Source: Muribaculaceae bacterium (GTDB taxonomy: Bacteria > Bacteroidota > Bacteroidia > Bacteroidales > Muribaculaceae). Taken from it: DNA of 34,629 nt. The stretch covers positions 1 through 34,629 of the forward strand of contig JAGAJP010000015.1 in the NCBI GenBank assembly GCA_017626045.1. The letters are read 5' to 3'. A model generated the notes under the pieces. The model did not search any database. It was not told the DNA's origin and saw nothing but the letters and a program-made list of their open reading frames with translations. The translations under genes were made by a program, and so were the position numbers. This document shows positions 1 to 8,463 of the stretch, one piece after another (the first letter of the stretch is position 1; each line of letters starts with the position of its first letter).

Positions 1-111
1 AACGCTCATTTCATAAAAAGATTTTTTGACCTGAGCGGAATTGACCCGAACAAGACTTTAAATGCTAAACTTGTCAAAGAACTCTTTGGCTTGGCGGTGG
101 ATGCCGCTTAG
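1..111 (+). CDS. C-terminal fragment of an unidentified protein
   Basis: Reading frame 1 is open from the window edge to the TAG at 109-111, giving 36 residues that end in ELFGLAVDAA. It reads as a normal protein tail with charged and aromatic residues (HFIKRFFDLSG near the edge), but I cannot assign a family from so little. It is co-directional with the kinase gene that starts 96 bp downstream. The gap carries the putative LytTR-type repeats, so the two genes are probably transcribed separately. Confidence 0.5.
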   Translation, partial: NAHFIKRFFDLSGIDPNKTLNAKLVKELFGLAVDAA

Positions 112-148
112 CCTATGGATTAATTTTTAACGAACTATTGCAAAAGAA

Positions 149-184
149 AACGTTTCGTTTTTTAAGGTGCGAACGTTTCGTTTT
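149..184 (+). promoter_or_regulatory. Two 13-bp direct repeats, candidate LytTR operator
   Basis: AACGTTTCGTTTT occurs at 149-161 and again, identical, at 172-184, a period of 23 bp or about two helical turns. The second copy ends 23 bp before the kinase ATG at 208. LytTR response regulators generally bind pairs of direct repeats about 21-23 bp apart, and the downstream operon encodes such a regulator. Autoregulation is therefore a reasonable inference. No clear -7 box was seen between the repeats and the ATG. Confidence 0.5.
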
Positions 185-207
185 GCGGATTATAATATAG
201 AAAAACG

Positions 208-2193
208 ATGAAGTTGTTTCGACTTATGACGGCGGTTGTCATTTTGGCATCATTCACTTTTTGCCAACGCGACCAAAGTGAATCGAAAATATCCGATAGA
301 CTGGATGCGATCAGCGACACCCTCAATGCGGGAAACCTTGCTGAAGCTGTTCGCATGACCGAAGAAATCAAGATGCAGGCTCTATTGAATGGCGACTCTT
401 CTACATGGAGCAAAGCCATGATTCAGCAGGGCGTAAACGCATATTATCAAAGGAATCCCGAAAGATTGATCGCATCGGCTGACACGGCGATAAAATGGCT
501 GGTGCGTCAGAAGCAGACACCGGAGCTGGCACGTGATCTTGCCAAGGCATATCAGACGTATGGCGCTTATTACGACCAGTTTTATTTCAATCCGGACTCC
601 ACGGCAAAATATCTGCGAAAATCAATAGACAACGTAGAAAAATCAGGAATAGTCCACGACCTTCCGCAAGCATACGGAAACTATGCCAACGCCATGCGCA
701 TGGGTGCTTCGCTCGACAGCGCGGCATTATATTACCATCGTGCGATAACGGTGGCTGACTCCCTTAAGCTCGGCACCGTACATTACATACCTCTCTATAA
801 CGGTATCGCATCAGTTTTCAGTGACCTTAGAGATTTTGAGAACAGCGAGAAATGGTGGAGAAAATCCATGGATATCCTCGACTCCATGAATCAGTTTGAC
901 AAATTCAACACACTGACTGGATACGGAAATCTCCTTTATTACCATAAAGACTACAAAAGGGCAGAGGAAATCTTCTCACGACTTAGGAATATGCTCGATT
1001 CTATTCCCGGAGCGGAATGGGAGAGCATGTTTACAGATGTCAACCTTGCAGACACTTATTTAAGACTTGGGCACTTCGGGAAGGCAACGCCGATCCTTGA
1101 TATAACATCGGTATATTTTTCAGAAAAGCAGCCGAATCCTATAGCTCTCTCATATATCCATTCGCTTCAGATAAAAGCCGCTATGGGTGCCCGCGACTTT
1201 AAAAAAGCGAATCTTCTTGCATCGAGGCACCACGATGAAGACACAATGAGATTTGAACAGCGTCTCGCGCGACTGAAGGTTCTTGAGGAACTGTTTTCTC
1301 AGACAGGCGATTTCCACAAGGCATATGGCAACAGAATCATCCACGACCAGCTGGAAGACTCGCTCCGTTCATACCGGATGAGTCAGCAGTCTTCTGCGCA
1401 CAACGCCATCTACATCAGAGATAAACGAGTCCTGAGCCTGGAATCGGACAATACGCGCCAGCAGGCGCATATCTACAGGCTTCTTGCCGTAATCGCCTTC
1501 TCGATAGCAGTAATAGTGGCTCTTATTCTCTTTTTCGTGGTGCGCCGTAACAATCAACGGCGCCGTGAAGAGCGAATGATGAAAAAGATTTTCAGTCTCA
1601 GACAGGAGAATCTCAGAAACCGTGTGACTCCCCACTTCATCTACAACGCTCTAAACCATGAGCTACACAACAAGAACAGCGGCAATCCATCGCACCTCGA
1701 TGCCCTCGTGCGCCTTATCAGAAGGCAGCAGACAGTGGCTTCGGAACTTTTGATTCCATTTCAGGAGGAACTCAACTTTGTGGAGGACTATATCAAGGTG
1801 ATAGGCGACAACGGTCGCGACACCCTCAATTATACATATTCTATTGATGACGGCGTGAGCCCGGATTTCTTATTCCCTGCCATGGGGCTTCAGATACTGG
1901 TGGAGAATGCGTTCAAGCATGGCTTCGCAAGTCTTTCGCCCGGTGCGGAGAGGCGGCTCTACATAAAGGTGAGAAACCTTCAAGACAAAAGAATAGAAGT
2001 CACGGTATTCAACAACCGAGGGGCGGAAGATACGGAAACAAATCAAGGAGGCACCGGACTGCGGGTGCTTTTAGAGACTATCAGACTCATAAAGGAAATC
2101 AACCGCAAAAACATAGAATTCAGTGTCAATCCGAATGCGGTCCTTGACGGAACGTTCGGATATTCTGCAACAATAACATTGATTCGGGTATGA
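208..2193 (+). CDS. LytS-type sensor histidine kinase with TPR sensor region
   Basis: A 661-residue membrane sensor kinase. The N-terminus is a hydrophobic secretion signal with a cysteine at residue 19 (FTFC, a poor lipobox, so lipidation is doubtful). Residues about 30-390 are helical, TPR-like repeats expected in the periplasm. A transmembrane helix lies at about 424-446, followed by a basic stretch and a short coiled coil. The cytoplasmic part is the LytS/YehU-type His_kinase domain, with phospho-acceptor H476 in the motif HFIYNALN and the ATP-binding N-box around N567 (LVENAFKHGF). The usual GxG box is degenerate but present as GGTGL. It overlaps the next gene by ATGA, so the pair is translationally coupled. 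The signal sensed is unknown. Periplasmic TPR plus LytS domains is a common Bacteroidetes arrangement. Confidence 0.9.
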   Translation: MKLFRLMTAVVILASFTFCQRDQSESKISDRLDAISDTLNAGNLAEAVRMTEEIKMQALLNGDSSTWSKAMIQQGVNAYYQRNPERLIASADTAIKWLVRQKQTPELARDLAKAYQTYGAYYDQFYFNPDSTAKYLRKSIDNVEKSGIVHDLPQAYGNYANAMRMGASLDSAALYYHRAITVADSLKLGTVHYIPLYNGIASVFSDLRDFENSEKWWRKSMDILDSMNQFDKFNTLTGYGNLLYYHKDYKRAEEIFSRLRNMLDSIPGAEWESMFTDVNLADTYLRLGHFGKATPILDITSVYFSEKQPNPIALSYIHSLQIKAAMGARDFKKANLLASRHHDEDTMRFEQRLARLKVLEELFSQTGDFHKAYGNRIIHDQLEDSLRSYRMSQQSSAHNAIYIRDKRVLSLESDNTRQQAHIYRLLAVIAFSIAVIVALILFFVVRRNNQRRREERMMKKIFSLRQENLRNRVTPHFIYNALNHELHNKNSGNPSHLDALVRLIRRQQTVASELLIPFQEELNFVEDYIKVIGDNGRDTLNYTYSIDDGVSPDFLFPAMGLQILVENAFKHGFASLSPGAERRLYIKVRNLQDKRIEVTVFNNRGAEDTETNQGGTGLRVLLETIRLIKEINRKNIEFSVNPNAVLDGTFGYSATITLIRV

Positions 2194-2978
2194 TTAAGGC
2201 TAAAGACAACACAAGGGTAAGGATTGTAATAATCGATGATGACATCCCAAGCATCAGACTGCTTGAAAGTGAGCTCTCAAACCGCAGCGACATAGAGATA
2301 TGCGGTATAGCTGATAATCTTTCTGACGGAGAGAGTCTGGTGACAAGGCATTCTCCGGACCTGTTGTTTCTCGACATGGAGTTTCCGGAAGGCAACGGCC
2401 TGGCATGGCTGGAGTCTTCGGCAATTCCCAAGGACACGAAAATCGTATTTTACACGTGTTATCAGAGATACATCCATGATGCGCTGTCGCTCAAGGTGTT
2501 TGACTTTCTTCTTAAGCCGTTCGACCCTGCGGAGCTCGATGTGATAATTACCCGATTTAAACGTCTGCGCGACAATGGAGGCTCATCTTCTGAATCCTCG
2601 GAATATTTTGCCATGCCACCGCGAAATGATAACCGCGGCAGTCGTCTGCTGTCCATCACATCGGTTATCAACTCCAAGATCATAGTGAATCCCGCCGATA
2701 TTGTCTATTTCCGTTATGATTCGGAAAGAAAGATATGGGAGTGCGTTCTGGCAAGTCTGAAGCGTATAGCCCTAAAACGCCAGACCACAGCGGAAACAAT
2801 CCTCGGTTTCGGCCCTGATTTCGTAAGGACCCACAAGCATTTCATAGTCAATGTGCAATATGTGGGCATCATCAACGGCAACGAGTGCGTTCTTCTTCCG
2901 CAATACGACCACATCAAGGAAATTAAGATTTCAAAATCATATCGGCGCGATTTACTCGACCGATTCTATGATATTTAG
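2190..2978 (+). CDS. LytTR-family response regulator
   Basis: A 262-residue cognate regulator of the upstream kinase. The receiver domain (about 10-130) shows the acidic pocket in RIVIIDDD (residues 11-18), the phospho-acceptor D62 in LLFLDMEFP and the conserved K109 in FLLKPFD. A linker of about 25 residues leads to a C-terminal LytTR DNA-binding domain (about 155-258), with typical pieces such as IVYFRYDSERK and the FVRTHKHFIVN segment. The ATG lies in the ATGA overlap with the kinase stop. The two direct repeats at 149-184 are the obvious candidate target. Other targets cannot be named from this window. Confidence 0.92.
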   Translation: MIKAKDNTRVRIVIIDDDIPSIRLLESELSNRSDIEICGIADNLSDGESLVTRHSPDLLFLDMEFPEGNGLAWLESSAIPKDTKIVFYTCYQRYIHDALSLKVFDFLLKPFDPAELDVIITRFKRLRDNGGSSSESSEYFAMPPRNDNRGSRLLSITSVINSKIIVNPADIVYFRYDSERKIWECVLASLKRIALKRQTTAETILGFGPDFVRTHKHFIVNVQYVGIINGNECVLLPQYDHIKEIKISKSYRRDLLDRFYDI

Positions 2979-3137
2979 GTAACTATTCAGCGGACACGCA
3001 GAGGCAATCGATATTTAGACCCCATCTCACAAAAAAATGTTAACGCAGGGAAGTCGGATTTAGTCCGGATTCGGCATTGCAGGTTAAAACTCCTGTCTCG
3101 CGGTAAGTAATTGACGGCGTTTTTTTGTTATGACTAT

Positions 3138-3320
3138 ATGAACGGAATGGTTGTTGGAATACTGTTGCCTCTTGTGGGCACTGCTTTAGGAGCGGCATGC
3201 GTTTTTCTGATGAAGAAAAGCATACCGGAGACTCAGGCAGGAGTCCACTCCAACATGGGCACAATCGGATTTTCTCTCGGCTTCGCCTTGATGATGACCC
3301 TTGACGTCCTTCTTGGCTAA
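3138..3320 (+). CDS. Micro-ZIP: first and last helices of a ZIP metal transporter fused
   Basis: A 60-residue ORF that starts at ATG 3138; an in-frame TTG at 3111 would add nine residues. The N-terminal half (GILLPLVGTALGAACVFLMKK) matches helix 1 of ZIP-family (ZupT-like) transporters. The C-terminal half (IPETQAGVHSNMGTIG, then LGFALMMTLDVLLG) matches the extreme C-terminus of the same family. A full ZIP protein has about 250-270 residues, so roughly 190-210 residues are missing in frame, including the helix 4/5 metal site (HNIPEG-type motif). The junction is near codons KKSIPE, about 3213-3230. It is either a deletion remnant that stayed open or a two-helix membrane microprotein. No neighbour suggests metal homeostasis. 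The family match comes from remembered consensus, not a database search. Confidence 0.6.
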   Translation: MNGMVVGILLPLVGTALGAACVFLMKKSIPETQAGVHSNMGTIGFSLGFALMMTLDVLLG

Positions 3321-3375
3321 ACTTGTCTGAATTGAACTTTTACTTACAATTTAACATGTAAAATGAAGCGTAGTC

Positions 3376-5955
3376 TTATTGTCTGTGGCAGGGGGATTCG
3401 TCCATGTAGAGGTATGTGTCTTTGTAGCCGCCGCAGTCGATTATGATTTTCTCGAATACTGTGCCGGGCTCTTGCGGTCGGAGCGTCAGGGTATAGGTGC
3501 CGTCGGCGGATGGCTGCGGTAGTTTGAGGCGAACCTTGTTTTCAATCACACGTCTTGCCACGGTAGGGTAGAACACGGAATAGATGTTCTCCGGCTCCTC
3601 GTTAAGATTCGAATTGAAGTTGATTACTCTTTCGTCAGCGCCGTCAAAACCGACAGCAAACTTATGCCCGGCGGGATTGCAGAATGAAAGCGTGGATTTG
3701 ACAATCACGCGAACGTCTACAGAGTCGGCGGGAGCGTTCAAATGCATCCTGTATCTCAGGCTTCCGCTGTCGGTGGGCTTGTCGTAGGGCATCATGGCGA
3801 CACCGCTCAGCGTGCGCCCCATATAGGGAATCACGGTCCATGCAGCCTCTTTGCCGTCTGTCTTGTCGAAGAAATGCTCCGCTTCTATAGATACCACACC
3901 GTCAGACTCCTCAAATATATAATTGCCTGCTGAGACATCGCTCACCCTACGGCACTCCGGAAGTATGTCGGCAGGAAAATCATCGTTCCAGGAAGTATAG
4001 CCGATATGCTTCTGCGTCATCATGCCGTTCCATTTGCCGTCCGACATCACTTTGTTGTAATCCTCGCAGAGCTCCTTGTCGCGCGAAAAGCAGCGTTCGA
4101 CCCTGTCAGCCCATTCGTTTGCCAGCGGATTGTTTTCCGCATGGAGCTTATGGTTCATTGCCTGGGAGTAATACATCTCATAGAGATTCGACATCGCCTG
4201 GACGGGGAATAGTATAAGCTGCTTGTATGCATCCTTTTGAGCGGGGTCAAGAGATATATACTGTCGCAATGCCTCGGCTTCAAGTCGTGCGTAGTCGTCA
4301 GCAACCTGCTTCCATTCGCCGGTAGTGACGCTGTATGTGTTCCGGTCAAGCATTTCCGGAGTTACGCGTCCGGCATATTTGAGCTGCAGGTTCATGATTC
4401 TCGCCGCCTCGTCTGCCTGCTTCTCTCCAAACTGCTGAGCGCAGAAACTGCGTATATGGTCGGTTACCTCCGGCGCATTGAATTTTGTCGGGTTCCACGC
4501 CATGTTGAGGAAGAGGGTAATGGGATATTCCATAGGCTTGAGGTCGCCTACATTCAGAATCCAGAGCCTGTCTACGCCATAGTCATAAGTCAGGCGCATC
4601 TGCTCGCAGAGGTTCTGGGGAGGTGTGACGTTCATCCACTTGGTGTTGCGCGGCGCGCCTACATAGTCCACATGGTAATACATGCCCCAGCCACCGGGAT
4701 GCTTGCGCTCTTCCTCGTTGGGCAGTTTGCGGACATTGCCCCAGTTGTCGTCGCATACGAGCATGATGACATCATCCGGCACCCGCAGTCCGAGGTCATA
4801 GTATTTCTGAACCTCCTTATAGATTGCCCACACCTGCTGACGTTTCTCCGGTTTCTCTCCTGTCACGTCTTTGATAATCCGGCGCTGGTTTTTGAAAATT
4901 TTTCTCAAGAGGTTCATGTTGTATTCGTCGCGCGACACATAGTTGTGGTCATTGCCCTCTTCCCCTCCCATGGGGGCATCGCCGTCGCCGCGCATTCCTA
5001 TGGTAATCAGGTCCTCTGTATCGGCTGCTCTTTCGATTCCTTCGCGAAAGAACCTGTCGATTACCTCTTGATTGGAGGCGTAGTCCCAGATGCCGTATTT
5101 GTCTCTGTTGCGTGCCCACTCCTGATGGTTTCGCGCCATAGGCTCATGATGGGAGGTGCCCATGATGATTCCCATGTCGTCGGCGGTCTTGCTGTTTTCC
5201 GGGTCGTCGGCATAGAAGCTCCATCCCCACATCGCGGGCCAGAGGAAGTTGCCTCGCAGACGCAATAGCAGTTCAAACACCCGGGCGTAAAAACGATGGT
5301 CGCCATAACCTGTACCGTATGTGTTTTTTACCCAGCTTGTCAGACACGGCGCCTCGTCGTTTAGAAAGATTCCGCGATACCTCACCGCCGGCTCCCCGGC
5401 TGTGTATTTCCCTTTGGCGATCGACATATTCCGTTGATTCGCAACCGGCACATCCGCCCAGTCATACCAAGGCGACACGCCGATCTGCTCCGACAGTTCA
5501 TAAATGCCGTATATCGCGCCTCTTCGGTCGCTTCCTGCAATCACAAGGGCATTGTCGATGCCCGGCAGCGGATTCTCCACCGTCGTCATTATATATTTCT
5601 CGGTTTTTCCCTTCAGTTCGGACTTGTCGATTTTCTTGCTCTTGACAAGTTCCTTGATGAAACGGCTGTCGAGACTTCCGGCTATTATCATCGTCTTTGA
5701 ATCGGGAACGCTGCATACAGTGGCTTCCTGTCCGCACACTCTCTTGAAATCCTTGCTCAGGTTGTCGGCGGCGATGCGCACGCCTATATTGTCTGCCTCG
5801 TCGATAAGGAGCGGTAGCGGCTTGCCGTCGCAGATGAGGGTAAATCGTTCGGAAGATATCTCGGGAATGGTTATTCCCGGGTTGTCGATGGCATTCGCAC
5901 AGAGTGGCGTCATCAATATGGCTATGGCAGAAGCCGCGATTCGATTCTTAAGCAT
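3376..5955 (-). CDS. GH115 xylan alpha-1,2-glucuronidase
   Basis: An 859-residue secreted glycoside hydrolase. The signal peptide ends near residue 22 (CANA). The N-terminal domain (about 30-180) includes IAGSDRRGAIYGIYELSEQIGVSPW at 139-163. The barrel follows, with GH115 landmarks YRGIFLNDEAPC (193-204), RGNFLWPAMWGWSF (234-247) and GTSHHEPMARNHQEW (266-280). The C-terminal part contains a SIEAEHF-type module typical of GH115_C. GH115 enzymes remove (4-O-methyl)glucuronic acid from glucuronoxylan. No SusC/SusD pair or other xylanase is in view, so this is an orphan enzyme here. It is transcribed away from the TPR/AraC regulator at 6358. The length fits the family. Confidence 0.93.
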   Translation of the reverse strand: MLKNRIAASAIAILMTPLCANAIDNPGITIPEISSERFTLICDGKPLPLLIDEADNIGVRIAADNLSKDFKRVCGQEATVCSVPDSKTMIIAGSLDSRFIKELVKSKKIDKSELKGKTEKYIMTTVENPLPGIDNALVIAGSDRRGAIYGIYELSEQIGVSPWYDWADVPVANQRNMSIAKGKYTAGEPAVRYRGIFLNDEAPCLTSWVKNTYGTGYGDHRFYARVFELLLRLRGNFLWPAMWGWSFYADDPENSKTADDMGIIMGTSHHEPMARNHQEWARNRDKYGIWDYASNQEVIDRFFREGIERAADTEDLITIGMRGDGDAPMGGEEGNDHNYVSRDEYNMNLLRKIFKNQRRIIKDVTGEKPEKRQQVWAIYKEVQKYYDLGLRVPDDVIMLVCDDNWGNVRKLPNEEERKHPGGWGMYYHVDYVGAPRNTKWMNVTPPQNLCEQMRLTYDYGVDRLWILNVGDLKPMEYPITLFLNMAWNPTKFNAPEVTDHIRSFCAQQFGEKQADEAARIMNLQLKYAGRVTPEMLDRNTYSVTTGEWKQVADDYARLEAEALRQYISLDPAQKDAYKQLILFPVQAMSNLYEMYYSQAMNHKLHAENNPLANEWADRVERCFSRDKELCEDYNKVMSDGKWNGMMTQKHIGYTSWNDDFPADILPECRRVSDVSAGNYIFEESDGVVSIEAEHFFDKTDGKEAAWTVIPYMGRTLSGVAMMPYDKPTDSGSLRYRMHLNAPADSVDVRVIVKSTLSFCNPAGHKFAVGFDGADERVINFNSNLNEEPENIYSVFYPTVARRVIENKVRLKLPQPSADGTYTLTLRPQEPGTVFEKIIIDCGGYKDTYLYMDESPCHRQ

Positions 5956-6357
5956 GATGTATATTAGTTTGTGGTTATTTGCTGTTGGGTGTATATATCG
6001 TATTTTTTAGAGTCCGGGACTCGGAGATGCTTTGTGCAGAGATTTATGTTAATACTGCTTCGCAAATTTACTAAATTTTTTCGAATTATAATCGATATTG
6101 AAACGGAAGATTGATGTGTGTGAATAAAAAATGCATATTGGTATAATTATGCTTCTTTATATGCATTAATATGCATTGATTGTGCTATTCTGTGTTTTTG
6201 GAGAGTTTTTTGAAACGATTTTTACATATTTTTTTGGTTGTTACGCTAAAATTTTCTAATTTCGCGCTACCTTGATTCAAGCGGCTTAGGGCCGCGTTGT
6301 CAAAATAAAACGGAACGAAACTTAACCGGGACTCTTGATGTAATTGGAATTGCTCGC
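5956..6357. promoter_or_regulatory. 402-bp divergent regulatory region
   Basis: AT-rich gap between the GH115 gene (minus) and the TPR/AraC regulator (plus). It holds a -7 box for GH115 on the minus strand (TAAATTTG, plus coordinates 6063-6070) without an obvious TTTG partner, the full promoter at 6233-6264 for the regulator, and three ATGCAT words at 6131, 6161 and 6171. The last two lie in 10-bp direct repeats (ATGCATTAAT, ATGCATTGAT), one helical turn apart, and could be an operator. No gene is apparent inside. Confidence 0.55.
6233..6264 (+). promoter_or_regulatory. Bacteroidetes promoter of the TPR/AraC gene
   Basis: A TTTG element at 6233-6236 and TAATTTCG at 6257-6264, separated by exactly 20 bp, match the Bacteroidetes -33/-7 promoter with one mismatch in the -7 box. 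Transcription would begin near 6270, leaving an untranslated leader of about 88 nt before the ATG at 6358. Confidence 0.65.
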
Positions 6358-8202
6358 ATGAAATCTATCAGAAGCTTTAGAATCGCAAATATCATTCTGG
6401 CAGTCGCAGGACTTGTCGGGATTGTCGTGACCCTCTGTTTGCAGGGGCTCGGCGGCGGGAAGGACTCGCACAAAAGGGAGATGATATATGCCGAGGCTCT
6501 AAGGTCTATAGACTCCATATTCGTAGCCAATGAGAAGGATCCGGCGGCGTATGCGGAATTCAAGGAGGCAGCCTCTTCGCTCACTCCGGCTGATCTTGAG
6601 AGCGAATGCTTCAGGATGATGGTATCCAAGGACATGAAGTGGAAGGAGGATTATTACGCTCGTGCGCTTGTGGAGCGCTATTCACCGGACATGTCGCTGG
6701 AAGACAAGACGCGAGTTGTCAAGATTCTAAATAATCTCGGTTGCATCTATAGCGACAACAACAATCCGGAGGCGGCATACTATCTGCTGAAGACCGGATA
6801 TGAGATGTGCAAGGACTTCGACAAGTCGAAAAGGGCACTCCCGGCATTCCTCTGCAATATGGCGGGAATATTCAAGAATTATGGTGATTACGACACTGCC
6901 AACCGCCTGTTTCTTGAGTCGGTCCAAATGTCATATAGTCCCGAATATAGTCCCAGTGACAGCCGCGTATCGGAATCGGCTAAAATCCAGACGCTTATTG
7001 AATACCTTCAGTTCGCGTGGATGACCGACAGACTTGTCTCCAACCGTTCCGACTATGAGAAATATATGGGTCGGCTTCCGAAATCCACCTATGAGCATTA
7101 TCAGTATGCCGACTTCCTCTGTAGGGCGGTAGATTCTTATGTGGCAGGTGATTACCATGGCAGTTCCGAACTTCTCGACTCCGCTTTCCGGACCAGCCAT
7201 TTTTCATTCTCGGAGTTTCAGTATCGCGGACTCGGCAAACTGTTTCAAGCGGATGCCATGTTTCATGCATACGACTATCCAAAGATGGAGAAGTATCTTG
7301 CAGAAGCCGAGGATATAATAAGGAAGAACAATCTGATTTACCTATATTCCGACCTTTACAAGGGAAAAACCGCATATCTCAGTGAGATTGGCGACAGTGT
7401 TGGCGCGGCGGTCTCAAAATCCAAGGGATTGGCTGTTAACGACTCTTTGTTTAGCCACCGCAACTATGCCGCGCTTCGCGACATCCAGTCGCACTGGGAC
7501 CGCACATGGGCGGAAATCGAGATGCAGCAGGTACGCAAAACTACTTTCTGGCTTGTAATCAGTGTGATATGTCTTGTGGTAGGAATCGTATGTCTCGCAT
7601 TGTCCTTCCGTCCGGGGATGTCCCGTAAATCCAATATTTCCGAAAGCCCTGATAAAGAACCCTCAGGTAGAGATGAATCCGACAGCAAGGAAGAAGTCGC
7701 TGACATTAAGGAAGAAGCCATGGACAGCAAGGAAGAAGTCAATGACAGTAGGGAAGAAGAAACTGACAGCAAGGAAGAAGAACTTGTCAGCGTTGACGAT
7801 GTTGCCGTTTCAGGTGACGACAGTACTGAGGAAGAGTCGGAAGAATCGATGAGAGCTCTCTATGCGGAAGTGTGCGAGGCTCTTGCCAAAAGTCCTAATG
7901 TTTATAATGTAGACTTCTCCCTCAGTTCCTTTGCCGCAGAGTCCGGCATAAGCAGTCGCCGCATATCCCGTTCGGTAAACGTATGTAGCGGCGGGAATTT
8001 CAGTTCCTTGCTTGCCGAAATCCGAGTGCGCAAGGCGTGCGAGATACTTGACAGCGCGAAAACCCCGTGGGAAAGACCAACGATGGACGCTCTGGCGCAG
8101 ATGGTGGGCTACAAGTCGCGTGCACACCTCAGCCGCGTCTTCAAGGCAGTCATGGGGATGCCTCCCACCGACTATGTCGGCAAGACAGCCGCTTCGGAAT
8201 AG
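6358..8202 (+). CDS. Membrane-anchored TPR sensor / AraC-type regulator
   Basis: A 614-residue hybrid. Residues 9-28 form a transmembrane or signal-anchor helix. Residues about 100-370 form a TPR-like helical array (for example KILNNLGCIYSDNNNPEAAYYLL), expected in the periplasm. A second transmembrane helix lies at about 396-418. A cytoplasmic acidic linker follows, with five 7-residue repeats at 442-476 (DSKEEVA, DIKEEAM, DSKEEVN, DSREEET, DSKEEEL). The C-terminal AraC-type double helix-turn-helix spans about 505-610, with the usual ALAQMVGYKSRAHLSRVFKAVMGMPPTDY ending split over 583-611. The layout implies direct coupling of an extracytoplasmic signal to DNA binding. Targets are unknown; the divergent GH115 gene and the secreted-protein genes downstream are candidates by position only. 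Confidence 0.85.
   Translation: MKSIRSFRIANIILAVAGLVGIVVTLCLQGLGGGKDSHKREMIYAEALRSIDSIFVANEKDPAAYAEFKEAASSLTPADLESECFRMMVSKDMKWKEDYYARALVERYSPDMSLEDKTRVVKILNNLGCIYSDNNNPEAAYYLLKTGYEMCKDFDKSKRALPAFLCNMAGIFKNYGDYDTANRLFLESVQMSYSPEYSPSDSRVSESAKIQTLIEYLQFAWMTDRLVSNRSDYEKYMGRLPKSTYEHYQYADFLCRAVDSYVAGDYHGSSELLDSAFRTSHFSFSEFQYRGLGKLFQADAMFHAYDYPKMEKYLAEAEDIIRKNNLIYLYSDLYKGKTAYLSEIGDSVGAAVSKSKGLAVNDSLFSHRNYAALRDIQSHWDRTWAEIEMQQVRKTTFWLVISVICLVVGIVCLALSFRPGMSRKSNISESPDKEPSGRDESDSKEEVADIKEEAMDSKEEVNDSREEETDSKEEELVSVDDVAVSGDDSTEEESEESMRALYAEVCEALAKSPNVYNVDFSLSSFAAESGISSRRISRSVNVCSGGNFSSLLAEIRVRKACEILDSAKTPWERPTMDALAQMVGYKSRAHLSRVFKAVMGMPPTDYVGKTAASE
7681..7785 (+). repeat. Five in-frame 21-bp repeats in the AraC-hybrid linker
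   Basis: Five consecutive 21-bp units, each opening with GAC and carrying AAGGAAGAAG or a close variant, encode the acidic heptads of the linker between transmembrane helix 2 and the DNA-binding domain. The in-frame 7-codon period suits a helical linker and allows length change by slippage without a frameshift. Confidence 0.85.
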
Positions 8203-8463
8203 ACGTATGTCGTTTTAGAGTCCTTTAGAATAATAAAATGTTAAATTTCGGGGTTGAACGCCCTTTTTGCTGTTTCAAATCATGCATTATACCTGAATTT
8301 CGTTTCAAATTATGATTTAGCACGTGATTTTTGATAAAAATTTTTTAAAAGTTTTTGCAGACTGTTAACTTTGCAGTAGAAATATTTTTGACACCGATAT
8401 TCTCCATGCGGTTTCCGGAGGATAATAAAAATCGGTTTATAGGAAACCATAGGATAATTCAAC
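8203..8463 (+). promoter_or_regulatory. 261-bp gap with -7 promoter box for the secreted-protein gene
   Basis: AT-rich gap. TAACTTTG at 8366-8373 is a perfect TAnnTTTG box, with only a T-run (8341-8346) at the expected -33 position. The implied transcript start near 8380 gives a leader of about 85 nt before the ATG at 8464. No convincing terminator for the AraC-hybrid gene was found. Nothing else stands out. Confidence 0.5.

Noticed and set aside
4237..5268. 343-codon open frame on the plus strand
   Set aside because: It lies wholly antisense to the GH115 gene, whose protein shows clear family motifs; no start context or domain supports the plus-strand frame.
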